Assembly (NCBI GenBank): GCA_024195585.1
Contig: SWBL01000017.1
Coordinates: 209,125 to 273,124 of the forward strand
Origin: Aureobasidium sp. EXF-3400
Taxonomy: Eukaryota; Ascomycota; Dothideomycetes; Dothideales; Saccotheciaceae
Length of the DNA: 64,000 nt
Reading direction: 5' to 3'
In this document: positions 1 through 11,726 of the stretch, piece by piece
Position numbering within the stretch: the stretch's first letter is position 1
How the letters are laid out: each line of letters opens with the position of its first letter
The notes under the pieces: generated by a model
What the model was told of the DNA's origin: nothing
What the model saw: only the letters and a program-made list of their open reading frames with translations
Database searches by the model: none
Made by a program: the position numbers and the translations under genes

Positions 1-462
1 GAGGTCGTTACGCTCTGGTACCGTGCCCCTGATGTCTTGCTTGGTTCGCGCACTTATAACACCTCGATCGACATCTGGTCTGCTGGCTGCATCATGGCCG
101 AGATGTACACCGGTCGTCCTCTGTTCCCTGGAACCACCAACGAGGACCAGTTGCAAAAGATCTTCCGTCTCATGGGCACCCCTTCGGAGCGCTCATGGCC
201 CGGTATCTCGCAATTCCCCGAATACAAGCCCAACTTCCCTGTCTATGCAACCCAAGACTTGCGCAACATTCTGCCACAGGTTGACCCTGTGGGTCTTCAG
301 CTGTTGAGCGCTATGCTTCAGCTCCGTCCAGAGCTTCGCATTTCTGCCACACAAGCCCTCCAGCACCCCTGGTTTGCTGACTTACAACAGCTGAGGCAGC
401 AACAGGCTCACATGCATCAACAGCACATGCCTGGTGTACCTAATACCCAACGCGCTTACTAG
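1..462 (+). CDS. PHO85: Pho85-type cyclin-dependent kinase, C-terminal part (5' end outside window)
   Basis: The reading frame is open from base 1 and ends at the TAG at 460-462, giving the last 153 residues of a protein kinase. It begins inside the activation segment ([15 protein letters not shown], the APE-motif region), followed by the [12 protein letters not shown] helix of subdomain IX and the C-lobe to a HPWF motif. The tail is Gln/His-rich. Kinases of this group pair with Pcl-type cyclins and control phosphate response, the cell cycle and polarity. The [20 protein letters not shown] segment is typical of the Pho85/PhoA branch (CDK5-like) rather than Cdc28. No intron is seen in the visible part. 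Assignment to the CDK family is sure; Pho85 rather than another CDK is very likely. Confidence 0.9.
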   Translation, partial: EVVTLWYRAPDVLLGSRTYNTSIDIWSAGCIMAEMYTGRPLFPGTTNEDQLQKIFRLMGTPSERSWPGISQFPEYKPNFPVYATQDLRNILPQVDPVGLQLLSAMLQLRPELRISATQALQHPWFADLQQLRQQQAHMHQQHMPGVPNTQRAY

Positions 463-1466
463 TAATGCTCTTGACGATCTTTTTTCCAGCCAGATGCATG
501 TTTCTGGGTCGGCCGGCGTTTTGGAAGGAAGAAATTCTTTTTGTTTTATCAAGTCGTTTCCATCGAACCCCATCTTTTTTTGCATGGCATGAAGCTCCTT
601 TCAATGTCTGGGACACGGTGCTCCAGTTGTACAGTCTATGAAGAACCCAGTTTAACTGTCAATTCCGTGTTGTGTGCCAGAACTATCGCGCTCCTCTTGT
701 TCCTGTTTCATGGTATGCCAGAGTTAGAGTTGAAATTGCCGATTGAGTCCTTGAGCTACGTGCACGACACTCTGGTGTCAGTGGTATGGAGGATGTGGAA
801 TCGGAGAGCCAGACCGTCAGTCAGCAATCCAGAACTCCATATTTTCCCCCATGCTTGTACGTAAGAGAAACTCTTTATCGTGGCCGCTCAGCTCGCCCAG
901 GGGACATGGCGTCCACTCCGATGCGCCTCAGTGACGCGGGGCTTGCAACGGCATAGGAAACACCCACACAAGCCATCAGCAAAGTCTCCAGAATGAATCG
1001 AGGGCGGTCTTCTTTATCTAGTGTGATACCCTAATCTTTCTTCCTAATAACTTAGTATATCATCTTACTAGGATAATCGAAACATTCAACTGGTCCTCGT
1101 CTGCTTTGACCCTTTTCTTATCAGTTCCACCACTCCACACGCCCTGAAGCGGATCAGAGACTCAAACACTGTTGACCTCTTTCAAGTGGACCGCCGCTGC
1201 ACCAATCCACTCGCCGATGTTGCCCGATCCTTAGCTTCTCTATATACTAAGCGGCTGCCTTTCTTCTGTCAGCTTCTGCTCCTCTCTCACCCATACATCC
1301 ATCCTGGACATTATCGTCGAGCCACACTTACTCCGATTCGCTCTACTTCTTATCTTCCCGTCACTCGAGACATACGCAACTGGTCATACCGAATCGACCT
1401 CGTGAATCAGACAAGGGCAGGATAAGGAATCGTCAATTTAAGCACAATAACAACGGCAACTTCATC
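463..1466. other. Intergenic: PHO85 3' side and permease promoter
   Basis: About 1 kb without a supported gene. Short open frames here have no family resemblance. It should hold the 3' UTR of the kinase and the promoter and 5' leader of the permease, whose AAC-rich leader ends at the ATG at 1467. Confidence 0.6.
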
Positions 1467-3556
1467 ATGGCTACTGCTGCGGAGGCCGATCTGGCCCGTA
1501 TGGGCTATAAATCGGAGTTACCTAGAAGTTTGAGCATGATGAGTGTTCTTGGGCTGTAGGTCACGCGCAAAACTGGTGTTAATTGCTACACCACTAACGA
1601 AGACATCCAGCTCCTTTGCGATCATGGCTGTACCTTTTGGATTGAGCACAACATTTTACATCACACTCGCAGATGGTCAGAGTGTGACGATCTTATGGGG
1701 ATGGGTCTTAGTGTCTTTGATATCGCTTTCAATTGCAGCTTCCCTGGCCGAGATCTGTGCTGTGTTCCCTACTGCTGGTAAGTGGTCTGGCTGCAAATAC
1801 CAAAAATTTTCAGCTACCGGATGGTGCTTCGACGTCCAATTCTGCCTATCGCACTACTGAGTGCTACACGAACGATTGGATGTTTCTATGGAGAGTTTCG
1901 AGAGCAACAGCATACTCGATCGGCATCCTCTTGATGTTGTACGGTGCTCAGGAACTGCGATGGGCTGAATTCTGGTGTTCGTCAGACTGTATGGTAGCGA
2001 TCGTACATAAGAGACATGCTAACTGTGTCCTTGTTTAGGTGGTGTATATTACTGGGCGGCTATGCTCAGCACCAAGAAATATGCTCGACTAAGTTCTTGG
2101 ATCACAGGTTGGTGAGTACCTCTATACACCTTCTTTCTCTCGCTATTATGTTGTTTGCATGTGCTGATTACAATCAGGTTGACATTGGTTGGTAACTGGA
2201 CTGTCACAACATCAATCAACTTCTCGGGAGCACAATTGATCCTAAGCGCAATCAGTCTTTGGAACGAAGACTTTGTGCCTAATGCATGGCAGACGGTACT
2301 GATGTTCTGGTGTGTCATGCTTATCTGCATGCTCCTCAATATCTTCGGCTCCAAATATCTGGACTTGTTCAACAAAATCTGCATCTACTGGACCGGAGCA
2401 AGTGTGATCATCATCATGGTCGTTTTGCTTGCTATGTCAGACAACTACAGGAGCGGAGAATTCGTCTTCGCTCACTACGATGCGAGTGATAGTGGATGGC
2501 CGAGTGGTTGGGCCTTCTTTGTTGGTCTGTTACAGGCTTCGTACACGTTGACTGGCTACGGTATGGTCGCGGCAATGTGCGAAGAAGTCCAGGTAAGCCT
2601 CATATCATTGATAAACTTGATTGGCAAGTCTAACATAGTGCGCTCAGAACCCCGCCCGAGAGGTGCCCAAAGCAATTGTTCTCTCTGTCGCTGCTGCAGG
2701 TGTTACTGGTGTTCTTTATTTAATCCCGATTCTCTTCGTGCTACCCGACGTTCAGATGCTTCGGGACGTGGCCAATGGTCAGCCTATTGGTCTTCTGTTC
2801 AAGACTGTCACAGGCTCGGCAGCTGGTGGTTTCGGATTGCTCTTCCTCCTTCTTGGTATGCTACTACACAAATTTCTGGGCTGACGCCAGTACTGACCCT
2901 TGTTACCAGGAATCCTGTTCTTTGCTGGTACTGGTGCTTTGACGGCTGCTAGTCGTTGCACATACGCTTTTGCTCGTGATGGTGCCATTCCTGGATCGCG
3001 TCTCTGGTCTCGAGTTGACAAGCGCTTCGACATTCCTCTGTGGGCTCTGATTCTGTCAACTGTGGTTGATTGTTTGCTGGGTCTGATCTACTTCGGTAGT
3101 ACTGCAGCTTTCAACTCCTTCACAGGAGTCGCCACCATATGTCTTTCGACCTCTTATGGATTGCCAATTCTGGTCAGCGTATTACGTGGTCGCAAAATGG
3201 TCGCTCATTCTTCTTTTTCTCTGGGTCGCTTCGGCATGGCAATCAACGTGCTTACCCTGGTCTGGATCGCCTTGGCTGTTGTCCTGTTCAGTATGCCAGT
3301 TACGCTGCCAGTCGACCCGAGCTCTATGAACTATGCGTCTTGTGTATTTGCAGGATTTGCTGTCATCAGTGTAGTATGGTACTTCGTCCGCGGACGCAAA
3401 GTATTCACTGGGCCACCTGTCCCTGCTGACGCTGATGTCAGTAGCGAAGTTGGCGTTGGTGTCGTCAAAGGCCAAGCTGTGGATTCGGATTTGGAGAAGA
3501 GTTCGAGCGCTGTGCACAAGAAAATGGTCAATGAGCCAACCAAGACTATGATGTGA
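1467..3556 (+). CDS. APC-superfamily permease (amino acid/GABA/choline type), six exons
   Basis: Spliced model: exons 1467-1555, 1611-1777, 2039-2111, 2178-2592, 2648-2855 and 2910-3556, giving 532 residues. All phases agree and all five introns are GT...AG. The protein has the fungal amino-acid/choline transporter (ACT, TC 2.A.3.4) pattern: a short cytoplasmic N terminus, a first helix with SFAIMAVPFGLSTT, a CEEVQNPAREVPKAI loop, and an SRCTYAFARDGAIPG loop between late helices. About 12 membrane helices are expected. The family imports choline, GABA or amino acids across the plasma membrane; the substrate cannot be read from the sequence. Exon 3 is only 73 bp and follows an unusually long 261-bp intron, so automatic callers may miss it. 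Family assignment is firm, substrate unknown. Confidence 0.9.
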
Positions 3557-4672
3557 TGAGCCCCGTTTCGTTCATGTATAACAAATTTAGTACCACAAAT
3601 ACCCAATCATTTTTTGCCTGTATGTTTCGCTCACATTAACCTTGCCAGCACATCTCTGCGCATTCTGACGGCCCTGTTACTGTAGTATAGCCCTATAGAG
3701 TCGGCTATACACGGTCTATGGGTCCGTCTGCGTCGCATACCGCTGCTAGTACGGAACTGTAGGCGTACTTAAACATTGGAATCGAACCGAGTCTCCCACT
3801 CCGAGCGAGGGCTTTCGGTCCACGGCATTGTTCCGGAGTCGAACAGACCTTGAGGCTTGGCTTCGGGACAGGAAGGCTTCATGGCGCCTGCTCTTTTACG
3901 CAACCGTGCAGAGCCGCTGAATTTTGACTTTCAACAACCTTGATCTTGTCAAGACGATACCGGCATCCAGAAGACGCTACGCATGCGGTTGTAGCGAGAG
4001 CGAACGCCGGACGACTGTGCTTCCGCTGTCAGAGACTGCTGAGGACGCATTGACTCTGGACGACGCGTCCTTTTTGCTTGTACCAAGTTTTCTTCAGGCA
4101 TGAGGGCACGCGCGCAATTACCGAATGTCGACTGGAAAGATGATGAATTGCAGAGTCCCGCACATCTGGTGTTCTGCGATTGATCTGATAAGAATCACAG
4201 CAGCCTGACATGATCTCTTAATGCCTAGGCATTCTGTATGCTCGAGCAGTTCTTCATGTAATGACTCGGGCTTTTCAAGGTGAGCCGCTTCGGCAGCAAC
4301 ACAGCGCCACTACGGTGAGATTTTCTTCATCGTCTTTTCTGCCCTTGTTAAGTCGCTTCTTTGACTCCCAATCGGTCTTCATCTCACAATCCCATAATCT
4401 CAGCGGAAGCCACACATCATAGCACAGCGCTTGGCATCTTCTGGAAACAAGGAGATGAGACGGCCCCGCGGGCTAGATACATCTTGGTCTGTGGTAGTGC
4501 GAGCGCGGACCTCATGACATGACAAGGGTATAGGACGAGATCTGGTATATGATGTAGGTGTTGGCCTTTTCTCAGGAGAATATCTCCCGCTCGATCGCAC
4601 AGAGAAGCCTCTCTGGGTTGCTTCGAAACTAACATTCATTTCTTTGTCACAATCGTTCATTCATATATCAAC
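3557..4672. other. Intergenic, 1.1 kb
   Basis: No supported gene. It contains isolated tRNA-B-box-like words on the minus strand near 3780 and 3830 but no foldable tRNA. The right half is the promoter region of the arylsulfotransferase-like gene; a CT-rich leader ends in an ATCAACATG start context. Confidence 0.55.
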
Positions 4673-6415
4673 ATGTCTACTTTCTTGACATTGGCGCTTG
4701 TTGCGCTGCCTCTAGGTCACCTTGCACTGGCCGATCAAGCTCCTTACACAGGTTCCGATTTCCAGTCCAAGGACTTTGGTCTCTACCCTACACAAACTTA
4801 CGAGTCTTCGCCTCTTGAAGTGCCCGTCTTCCAGGTCAACCAGGCTGCAGGAGATGATGTGGACTCTGCCGACCGTGTTTTCATTTCTCCCAGAGGTACT
4901 GCAGTTGGCCAAATCGCACCTATGATTTTCAACTCGGACGATCTGTCTCTTGTGTGGAGTGATCCCAGCTACAAGACCACGTTCGGTGTCAGAGTGCAGG
5001 AGTACAACAACTCAGACTATATCACATTCTGGCGAGGAGCCATCAAGAGTGCCGGTTATGGAAGCGGCAGCTACATCATGCTCGACCACAATTACAACGT
5101 TGCTTACAACCTTACAACGAAGTCCTTGACTGTTGGTGGAGACATCCACGAGATTGAACTGACGGACGATGGCACCGCTCTGATGAGTGCTTATGAACCT
5201 ATGGAATACGATCTCACTGCTTACAATATCACAAATGGCTGGCTCGCCGATTCCATCTTCGAGGAAATCGACATTGCTACCAACAACCTCATCTTCTCCT
5301 GGAGAGCATCCGAGCACATCGCACTTAACGCTTCTTATGCTGATCCCGGTGCCACTGGTATTTCTCAAGACAACCCTTACGACTTCTTCCATATAAACTC
5401 TATCGAGAAAGATGACTCTGGAAACTACTTGATCTCTGCAAGACACACACACGGCATCTACTACATCAACGGAACCAATGGCGATATCATCTGGACCATG
5501 GGAGGCAAGGACAACCAGTTCGAGGATAAGAGTGACGGTCAGGCGACAAACTTCGCATGGCAGCACGATGCACGTTGGCGTAACACCAACCTGACAGAGA
5601 TGACTCTCTTCGACAACGGCGCCGCTGACTGGATCAAGACTGAGAACGAGACTCGCGGTCTCTGGCTCAGTATCGACTACGACGACATGTCCGTCACTCT
5701 CAAGCAAGATTACATTAGTCCTGAAGGCATATTGTCCATATCGCAGGGCAGTGTGCAAGTTCTGTCAAATGGCAACGTATTCATGGGTTACGGCAGCAAT
5801 GGCGCTTTCATCGAATATACCAACGATGGAAAAGCCATCTGGGACGTCCAATTTGGCATTATCGGAAACTCAAGTGTACAAAGTTACCGTGCCTACAAGC
5901 AAAGCTGGCAGGGCTTCCCTGGTTGGAACCCTAGCATTTCCGCTGCAGGAAACGGAAGCGATAACACCACTGTCTACATGTCGTGGAACGGTGCCACTGA
6001 GATCAAGCAATGGGCTATCCTAGCCTCCAACTCTTCTTCCTCCCTCGCTACTGCTGACGAGCTGTGGAAGAATGTCACCAAGACCGGCTTTGAGACCAAT
6101 GTCACTGTAGGCGCCAATGCCCGCTACATTCGTGCTGCGGCTCTGAATGCCGATGGCGAAGTCCTGGGTGCTACCGGTATTGTCGATGTCAACGATGGTT
6201 CTATTGCATCTGCAGACAGCAAGGTCGATATTGGTACAGGCGATGCGAACACTACTGTCACCAGCTCGTCTTCTGATCCGGACTCTGCTTCTGGATCTAG
6301 CGGCAATGATACTTCGTCAAAGTCTGACAAGGATAGTGCTGCTGGCTTTACGAATGCTTCCTCGTCGCTTGCTCTGGGCGTAGCGATGACTGTTTTGTTC
6401 TTCTTCGGATTGTAA
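4673..6415 (+). CDS. Secreted arylsulfotransferase-like (ASST) protein, probable GPI anchor
   Basis: An intronless frame of 580 residues. The N terminus is a clear signal peptide (residues 1 to about 20, cleavage after LALA). The body is a beta-propeller-like domain resembling the fungal Arylsulfotran_2 family (PF14269): a VFISPRGTAVGQIAP strand, HINSIEKDDSGNYLISAR, TNGDIIWTMGGKDNQF and WQHDARW. His/Arg residues in HINSI, ARHTHGI and QHDARW are candidates for the active site by analogy with bacterial ASST, but I did not align them. There are many N-glycosylation sequons. The C terminus is Ser/Thr/Asp-rich and ends in a short hydrophobic tail (LALGVAMTVLFFFGL), the pattern of a GPI signal. It would act at the cell surface or wall. 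The true substrate of the fungal family is not known to me. Confidence 0.85.
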   Translation: MSTFLTLALVALPLGHLALADQAPYTGSDFQSKDFGLYPTQTYESSPLEVPVFQVNQAAGDDVDSADRVFISPRGTAVGQIAPMIFNSDDLSLVWSDPSYKTTFGVRVQEYNNSDYITFWRGAIKSAGYGSGSYIMLDHNYNVAYNLTTKSLTVGGDIHEIELTDDGTALMSAYEPMEYDLTAYNITNGWLADSIFEEIDIATNNLIFSWRASEHIALNASYADPGATGISQDNPYDFFHINSIEKDDSGNYLISARHTHGIYYINGTNGDIIWTMGGKDNQFEDKSDGQATNFAWQHDARWRNTNLTEMTLFDNGAADWIKTENETRGLWLSIDYDDMSVTLKQDYISPEGILSISQGSVQVLSNGNVFMGYGSNGAFIEYTNDGKAIWDVQFGIIGNSSVQSYRAYKQSWQGFPGWNPSISAAGNGSDNTTVYMSWNGATEIKQWAILASNSSSSLATADELWKNVTKTGFETNVTVGANARYIRAAALNADGEVLGATGIVDVNDGSIASADSKVDIGTGDANTTVTSSSSDPDSASGSSGNDTSSKSDKDSAAGFTNASSSLALGVAMTVLFFFGL

Positions 6416-6901
6416 AACTACCTAAAAACCATGATAGATTTGTACTTATAGATATTGTAATATATTCATATGCTGAGGTGACTCTTCTTTCTCTTCGGTC
6501 AGTGTTGGTGTGGTGTGTTTATGCCTGTCTCTTCGAAGAAGAATGCGCCGGTAGGAACTCGGGCATGTTTCGGATATGCCTGGATTTGTTAGTAACAATG
6601 CCATAGTTCCTCACGAATCGGACGGGTCAAAGTCCAGGATGCGACTGATTCTTGACAGGCAGCGGGCCGAAGCTCGCAAACGCCGCGGTGTCTGCTCAGT
6701 GCTTGCAGTGGCGTGTACGTCACAGTGATATCGGCGAGATACGGACTTGGGTTCCTTTTAATTGTTTTGTCGTTCAGGAAGGCCGTTGCTTGCACATATT
6801 GACCTCATACATCGACATCGTCATATATACATACACTCGAACCCCCGCCCGTCAATTGCATCCCACTTTCCCATCCTAACCAACCACACACACAGCTCAT
6901 C
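6416..6901. other. Intergenic between ASST-like gene and RCF2
   Basis: No gene seen. It should hold the 3' UTR of the upstream gene and the RCF2 promoter. A pyrimidine- and CA-rich leader (repeats of CACA near 6885-6895) precedes the ATG at 6902. Confidence 0.55.
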
Positions 6902-7787
6902 ATGAAGGTTCTTACCAAGGAAGAAGAGCAGGAGCATTACAAGTACGTCGTCCATCTTGACGTCGCGATACACGTCTGCGAACACTGCTGACAAGACTTT
7001 CAGCGCTACCGTCTATGGAGGTACTATCGGTGGTCTGCTCGGTACAGCAGCTGGTGCCGTCGGTGTGCTGGCCGCCAGCAGGAGATACCCTGCTTTCCGT
7101 GGCCTTTCGCTGCCATTCCGTGCCTTCCTGATCACCAGTGGTGGTACTTTCGCCGCCATCATCCAGGCCGATCGCTACTCGCGCCAGTTCGAAATCAACC
7201 GCCATCCCGAGAAGAAATACACCGACCAGCAGCAGACGCTCCAAGAACAACTCGAGTCACAGAAGCCTTTCTCCCAGCGCGCAATGGATTGGGGAAACAA
7301 GAACCGTTACAGTATCGTATTCGGCTCCTGGGTCGCCTCCATCGTTGGTGCTTTTGCCATTGTCGGTCGCAACCCCTACCTTAGTGGCCAACAGAAGCTG
7401 GTCCAGGCTCGTGTCTACGCTCAGGGTTTGACTCTGGCTGTCGTTATTGCCAGCTTGGCACTCGAGGCCAAGGACAAGAACCAGGGCGAGGGCCGCTGGG
7501 AGACTGTCAAGGTCCTCGACCCGAACGACCCTACTCACAAGCACGTCATTGAGAAGAAGATTCACCACGAGAGCTACAAGGGCGAGGACCAATGGATGGG
7601 TAAGTTACTCGAACTTCTACACAGCACAGAATTTTGCGACTGACATCATACAGACATGGTCGCTGCCGAGGAAGAGCGTCTTAAGGAGCGCGAAGCCGCC
7701 CACAAGCAAAGAGGGTCTGCAGAGAAGAAGAAGGAGGGAAAGCAGTCCAAGTCAAACGCCAAACCCGAACACGCCGAGAACAAGTAA
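6902..7787 (+). CDS. RCF2: Respiratory supercomplex factor 2 homologue (HIG1 domain)
   Basis: Spliced model: exons 6902-6942, 7004-7599 and 7654-7787; 256 residues with consistent phases. The N terminus MKVLTKEEEQEHY resembles yeast Rcf2, and the start ATG lies in a separate 41-bp exon that a simple open-frame search misses. Two N-terminal hydrophobic segments (around residues 17-36 and 45-65) are followed by a loop, and then a HIG1-type pair (SIVFGSWVASIVGAFAIVG and YAQGLTLAVVIASLAL). The C-terminal tail is Lys/Glu-rich. Rcf2 sits in the mitochondrial inner membrane and helps cytochrome c oxidase assembly and III-IV supercomplex stability. Length is close to the yeast protein (224). I am fairly sure of the family. 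Confidence 0.87.
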
Positions 7788-8642
7788 AATGTCCAGGATC
7801 CTTCTAGTCACGCGATAACAAAAACACCAAGGAGCTGCTACAAAACACGAGACATCATCTCACGATGAGTGATTGAGCTTCATGGAAGCCGATCTGCATA
7901 GAAAAGACATAGGATGGGGCTGCAGGGCGGTCTCGTCAACCATAATTAACGACCTATCTAAAAAGTGCGATATATTTGGCTTGACGGTAGAATCTGTAAG
8001 ATAGTATTCATGCGAGCCACGATTTACACCTTTCAACATTCATCTGTGGTGTTCTTACTTTGTGATACTGCCGCACTTCAGGCTGAAGAGTCCAAGTTGT
8101 TTGACAACGGGAAAAGACGTGTCTGTAGTGGTCATATGAAGACTTCAGAAATAAGGTGGTTGTATTCAAGGACCAAGTCGACCCTTTGGAGCAGACAAAT
8201 CTTTCAACGTGTTTTGCCCAGGGGTGGCTCATTCATATATATCCAAAGAAATCTGGCTCCGGACCACCACCAACAGAGCCCAGTACAAGATCGCACAATT
8301 CGTAAGCATAACTTTCCGCTAGACCGTGAATAAAACAAGACATTAATGGGCCGTGAGAAACAAAGCCGTAAAGCATAAGCCGTGACAGATAAGTAGGAAA
8401 GGCTTCATGAACATAAATTCCAAAAGTATGAGTGTTTCGTGGGAAACCGACAAAGGGGATGTAGAAACATGGACGCAAGAAGAGATGGAATGGATGTGAG
8501 AAAGGCTGAATGGGATGTTAGTGTTTGGTAACCAGCGCGAGCTGATCTGACTTGAGTCCGTGATCGTGTCATTAGAACGTCGTAGCCTGGATGAGGCTTC
8601 TCGTATATGCTGCAGGTGTAATTCTGGATGAGGGAGGCAATG
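7788..8642. other. Convergent 3' region between RCF2 and the AT-hook gene
   Basis: 855 bp where two convergent genes end. No open frame resembles a protein family. It should hold both 3' UTRs. Confidence 0.55.
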
Positions 8643-9533
8643 CTATCGGTATGTGGTTGGGTCGGCCCTCGGTGAGCCTTCTGGTCGTCTGGAGCTACCC
8701 TCCCCTGGGTCTTCTTCAGGAGAGAGTATGTTTGGGTATCGTGATGGGCCAAGATGGCTAGGTCTTGGGGGCTCGCCATACTCTTGTTGTAGTGGCCGCG
8801 TCCCTCTATCGATGCTGGAAGGGCGATCTCGCTTCTGCTTGCCAGATGAGGTCTCGGGATATCCTGCGCTGGCAGGTCGCTCGCGAATCTGCGGCGTCAT
8901 GGCGGCTTGAGCAGCCTGTGCTGCGATGGATAAAGGAGCTGGTGCGACGGCACCGGTGCTGCTACTGCTTGCCAGCGTAGGTACGCGTCTAGGGGGCTGT
9001 AACGGCTGTCCGTGTAAGAGCTCCTGCTGGCTTCTAGCGGCCTTCTCTGCATTGGTAGGTCTGCCACGTTTCTTCTTGGGCGGCTCAGTTTGTTGATTAA
9101 GTATGTTGCCGATGGTAGACATAGGTGGCTTGGGCACAAGAAGACGGCCACCTGCAAAGGAAGGTTGATCCGGACTGAAGGGACGTTTCAAAGAGGATGC
9201 TGGAACGGGTCCCTGAAGGCTCTGCGATCTGTTATGACCCGAAGCGGGTCCAGAAGAGGGACCAGAGGGCCCAGGTTGATTCATGAGACTGTAAAACCAG
9301 TTGCTGCATTGATTGACAGTCCGTCCTGAAGAAGCAAGTCAGTCGACGAGCCGCGTTGGCGTAAGCGCGATATACATACCCCTTGGGAGCGCCACATCAC
9401 CCCAAACGGGGATGATGCCGTTCTGTCGTATAAAGTGGGCAATCACGTCCGGATGGATATTGCTGGATTTGATGATTTCGGCCAGTATCTCGAGCTGCTC
9501 GTGCGTGTTGAAGCTCACGTCCCGAGGGTTCAT
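8643..9533 (-). CDS. Conserved fungal AT-hook protein, function unknown
   Basis: Spliced model on the minus strand: exon 9533-9380, intron 9379-9326 (54 bp, GTATGT...TTCAG), exon 9325-8643; 278 residues. The first 65 residues are compact (EQLEILAEIIKSSNIHPDVI and NGIIPVWGDVALPRG followed by VNQCSNWFYSL) and look like a small helical DNA- or protein-binding domain. The rest is low-complexity Pro/Ser/Arg-rich. A single AT-hook-like KKKRGRPTNAEKAAR lies around residue 135, so a nuclear chromatin role is likely. Without splicing, the N-terminal domain and the AT-hook part appear as two unrelated frames. No specific function can be assigned. Confidence 0.72.
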
Positions 9534-11726
9534 TCTGTAACGAGCCGGAGAAGTAACGAGGAAGAAGAGAAGAAGGCGAACATGTATTACAAAGAAATAG
9601 GGCCAAGTCGCGGATATCAGAAAGGAAACGAGTGCAGCTGGTGAAACGAGAGTGCGTCAGTCAGACGACGAAACGGAAAACACTGCCTGCCTTGAACGAA
9701 AGCATAGAGAAGGTCAAGAAAAATCCCACGAGGCGTAGAGAAGAGAAGAAACGAGTTCAATCATCCAGCATCTGGGAGAAAGAAAAAAAGCCGCGAGCAT
9801 GGAGACAGAGTGGAGAATGGGGTCCGTCAAGGCTCGGAGAGGGCTGGGATTTTTGGTTCTAGAGGGCGAGGTTGATGCATGCAGGTACTGCACCCTAGGC
9901 GTGCATCACCCTGCAAGATGGATGTCATGCTTCACCACGGTCAAACGATGCCGCCAATCCGGGTTGCGTAAGGGTGATCTTCCAATCTGGTATGGAGTCC
10001 CAGGCTTCCCAGTTGTTTTGTCGAGAACGATGCCTACTCCATCGCCTTGGGCCATTGTTGACTATCGGTGGAACATGCACGAGAGGATATGACCCGCGAG
10101 GCTGGGATTAAGTTGACTTTCTCGGCTTTGAAGACCCGCGCTTTTGGAATGGGCCCGCTCGTCCCGGTACATGGCAGCCCAACATGAAACGCTCGGCACA
10201 ATGGTTCTGTCGTCCTTAGGTTGATTGCTCGATTTCAGCCTTGTCATTGACGATTCGGCGCATCTCATAAACGACGACATGTGGTGCGGGGTGTTGGTTC
10301 TATCGGCTTAGAAGGCACGGTCGCTCGTGGAGAACGACAGCTATCGTCGCAACCGAAGCTATTGGCATCTGATCTGTGAACCACCCCTTCAGGATCTTGG
10401 ATGAGCACACGACAGTGGTTTCATCTTGCTCTCGCGAAGTAAGGCCTTTGGATCATCGCTTGCTGTGCAAAATTAGGCCTCGATACCTTTGCGCTAACGC
10501 AATGGCCTCGTCAATTCTTACGTGAAGCCACGCAGCTACGAAGACGCAACCGATTTCTGAGCATCATCTTCTAGTCGCTTCATTGGTTCTTAACCACGGG
10601 TCATTGGAAATCGCAGACAGACGGCTCCTCGCTGTGGACCAGATTGCCGGGACCCAGCAGCCCTGGATTGCGCTACAAGGTCGAAATTTCCGCGTCGTAT
10701 CAGAAGGGTGCATCGCTTCGAAACACATGCAAGTGCGCGCCTGGCGGATACTCCTTCGCGAAAAGAATTCAACCAAGGTTTCTCAACATTCATGCACCTA
10801 TTTCGCTTCGGCTCAACTTTAACCTCTAGGTACTGCCTGTACAATATTACTGCATGCGGTACCTGTGTAAGTATTTCTATCTCTCTGCACCGACTTGATC
10901 TCAGCACTGTGAAGATGCTCTCGAGTCTCCGCGGCCGACGAACTTACAATTTGACAGTGTAGTGGCTAGTTCATGGTTGAGCTGATCGAGTCAAACTAGA
11001 CATCAAGACTGGATCCAGAGACGGCTTGTACTTGATACGAGTGCCATGCTGTGGAGGCTTCAAGGAACATGCCTTACTCTCAAAGATGAGTTGATGGTGG
11101 ATAGAAAATGCAAGTCAGGGTGACAGCGTCCACGAGTGGAGTTGAGCATGCCAAGCCTATACGAAACGGCGTCAATCGAGTTGGTCAAGATGGCATCCAT
11201 CTCTTCCATCATCCCTGTCGTCAAGCGCGACAAGACACAGCCAAATCGGTCAACTCATTCATTGTACAGGCAGATCTCGTCTAGGTGATAGAGCTCAACG
11301 GGAAGACTGTCGTAGCGGGCTCCATCCAGTTGTAGTCAATGTATGTGAAGGTGGCTGTCAAGTACTTAGATCACGACCCTAAATCAGATTCAGAGAAACG
11401 TTCATTTGCAGGCCGTCATTACACGAGCTCAATCGCCTGCCTCAAGCGATCCTATCTATACCTTGTCGAGCTCCGCACATGCGTTGAGCACGTTTCGCGC
11501 CCTCAGTAATCCCACATCGCCAACATCCAACGCACCATTCTTCGTTCCGCAAAGCGTAGCCCTTGGACTTGGATTTTCACTCGTACGGCGCTGTCGACCC
11601 ATCGGGATGCGTGTTGACTACAAGAGTATCGACGAATCTGGGGCTCTCTAAAATCTGTCCGTTCAACAACCATCGCGACCTTCGCACTTTGCGCAACATC
11701 CAATTCCGCCGAATCCCGTCACCGTT
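9534..11726. other. Largest intergenic stretch, 2.2 kb, upstream of SET2
   Basis: Divergent promoter space between the AT-hook gene and SET2. All open frames are short (at most about 105 codons), overlap on both strands and show no family resemblance. The part next to the AT-hook gene (about 9540-9850) is purine-rich on the plus strand (GA/AAG runs), i.e. CT-rich leader for the minus-strand gene. I saw no tRNA or transposon ends. Confidence 0.5.

Noticed and set aside
3775..3860. Minus-strand words GGTTCGATTCC and TTCGACTCC resembling tRNA B boxes
   Set aside because: No matching A box, acceptor stem or cloverleaf could be folded around either word, and the T-arm does not pair.
9534..11726. 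A hidden gene in the 2.2-kb gap before SET2
   Set aside because: Frames are short, overlap on both strands and cannot be joined into a protein-like product by plausible introns that I could find.
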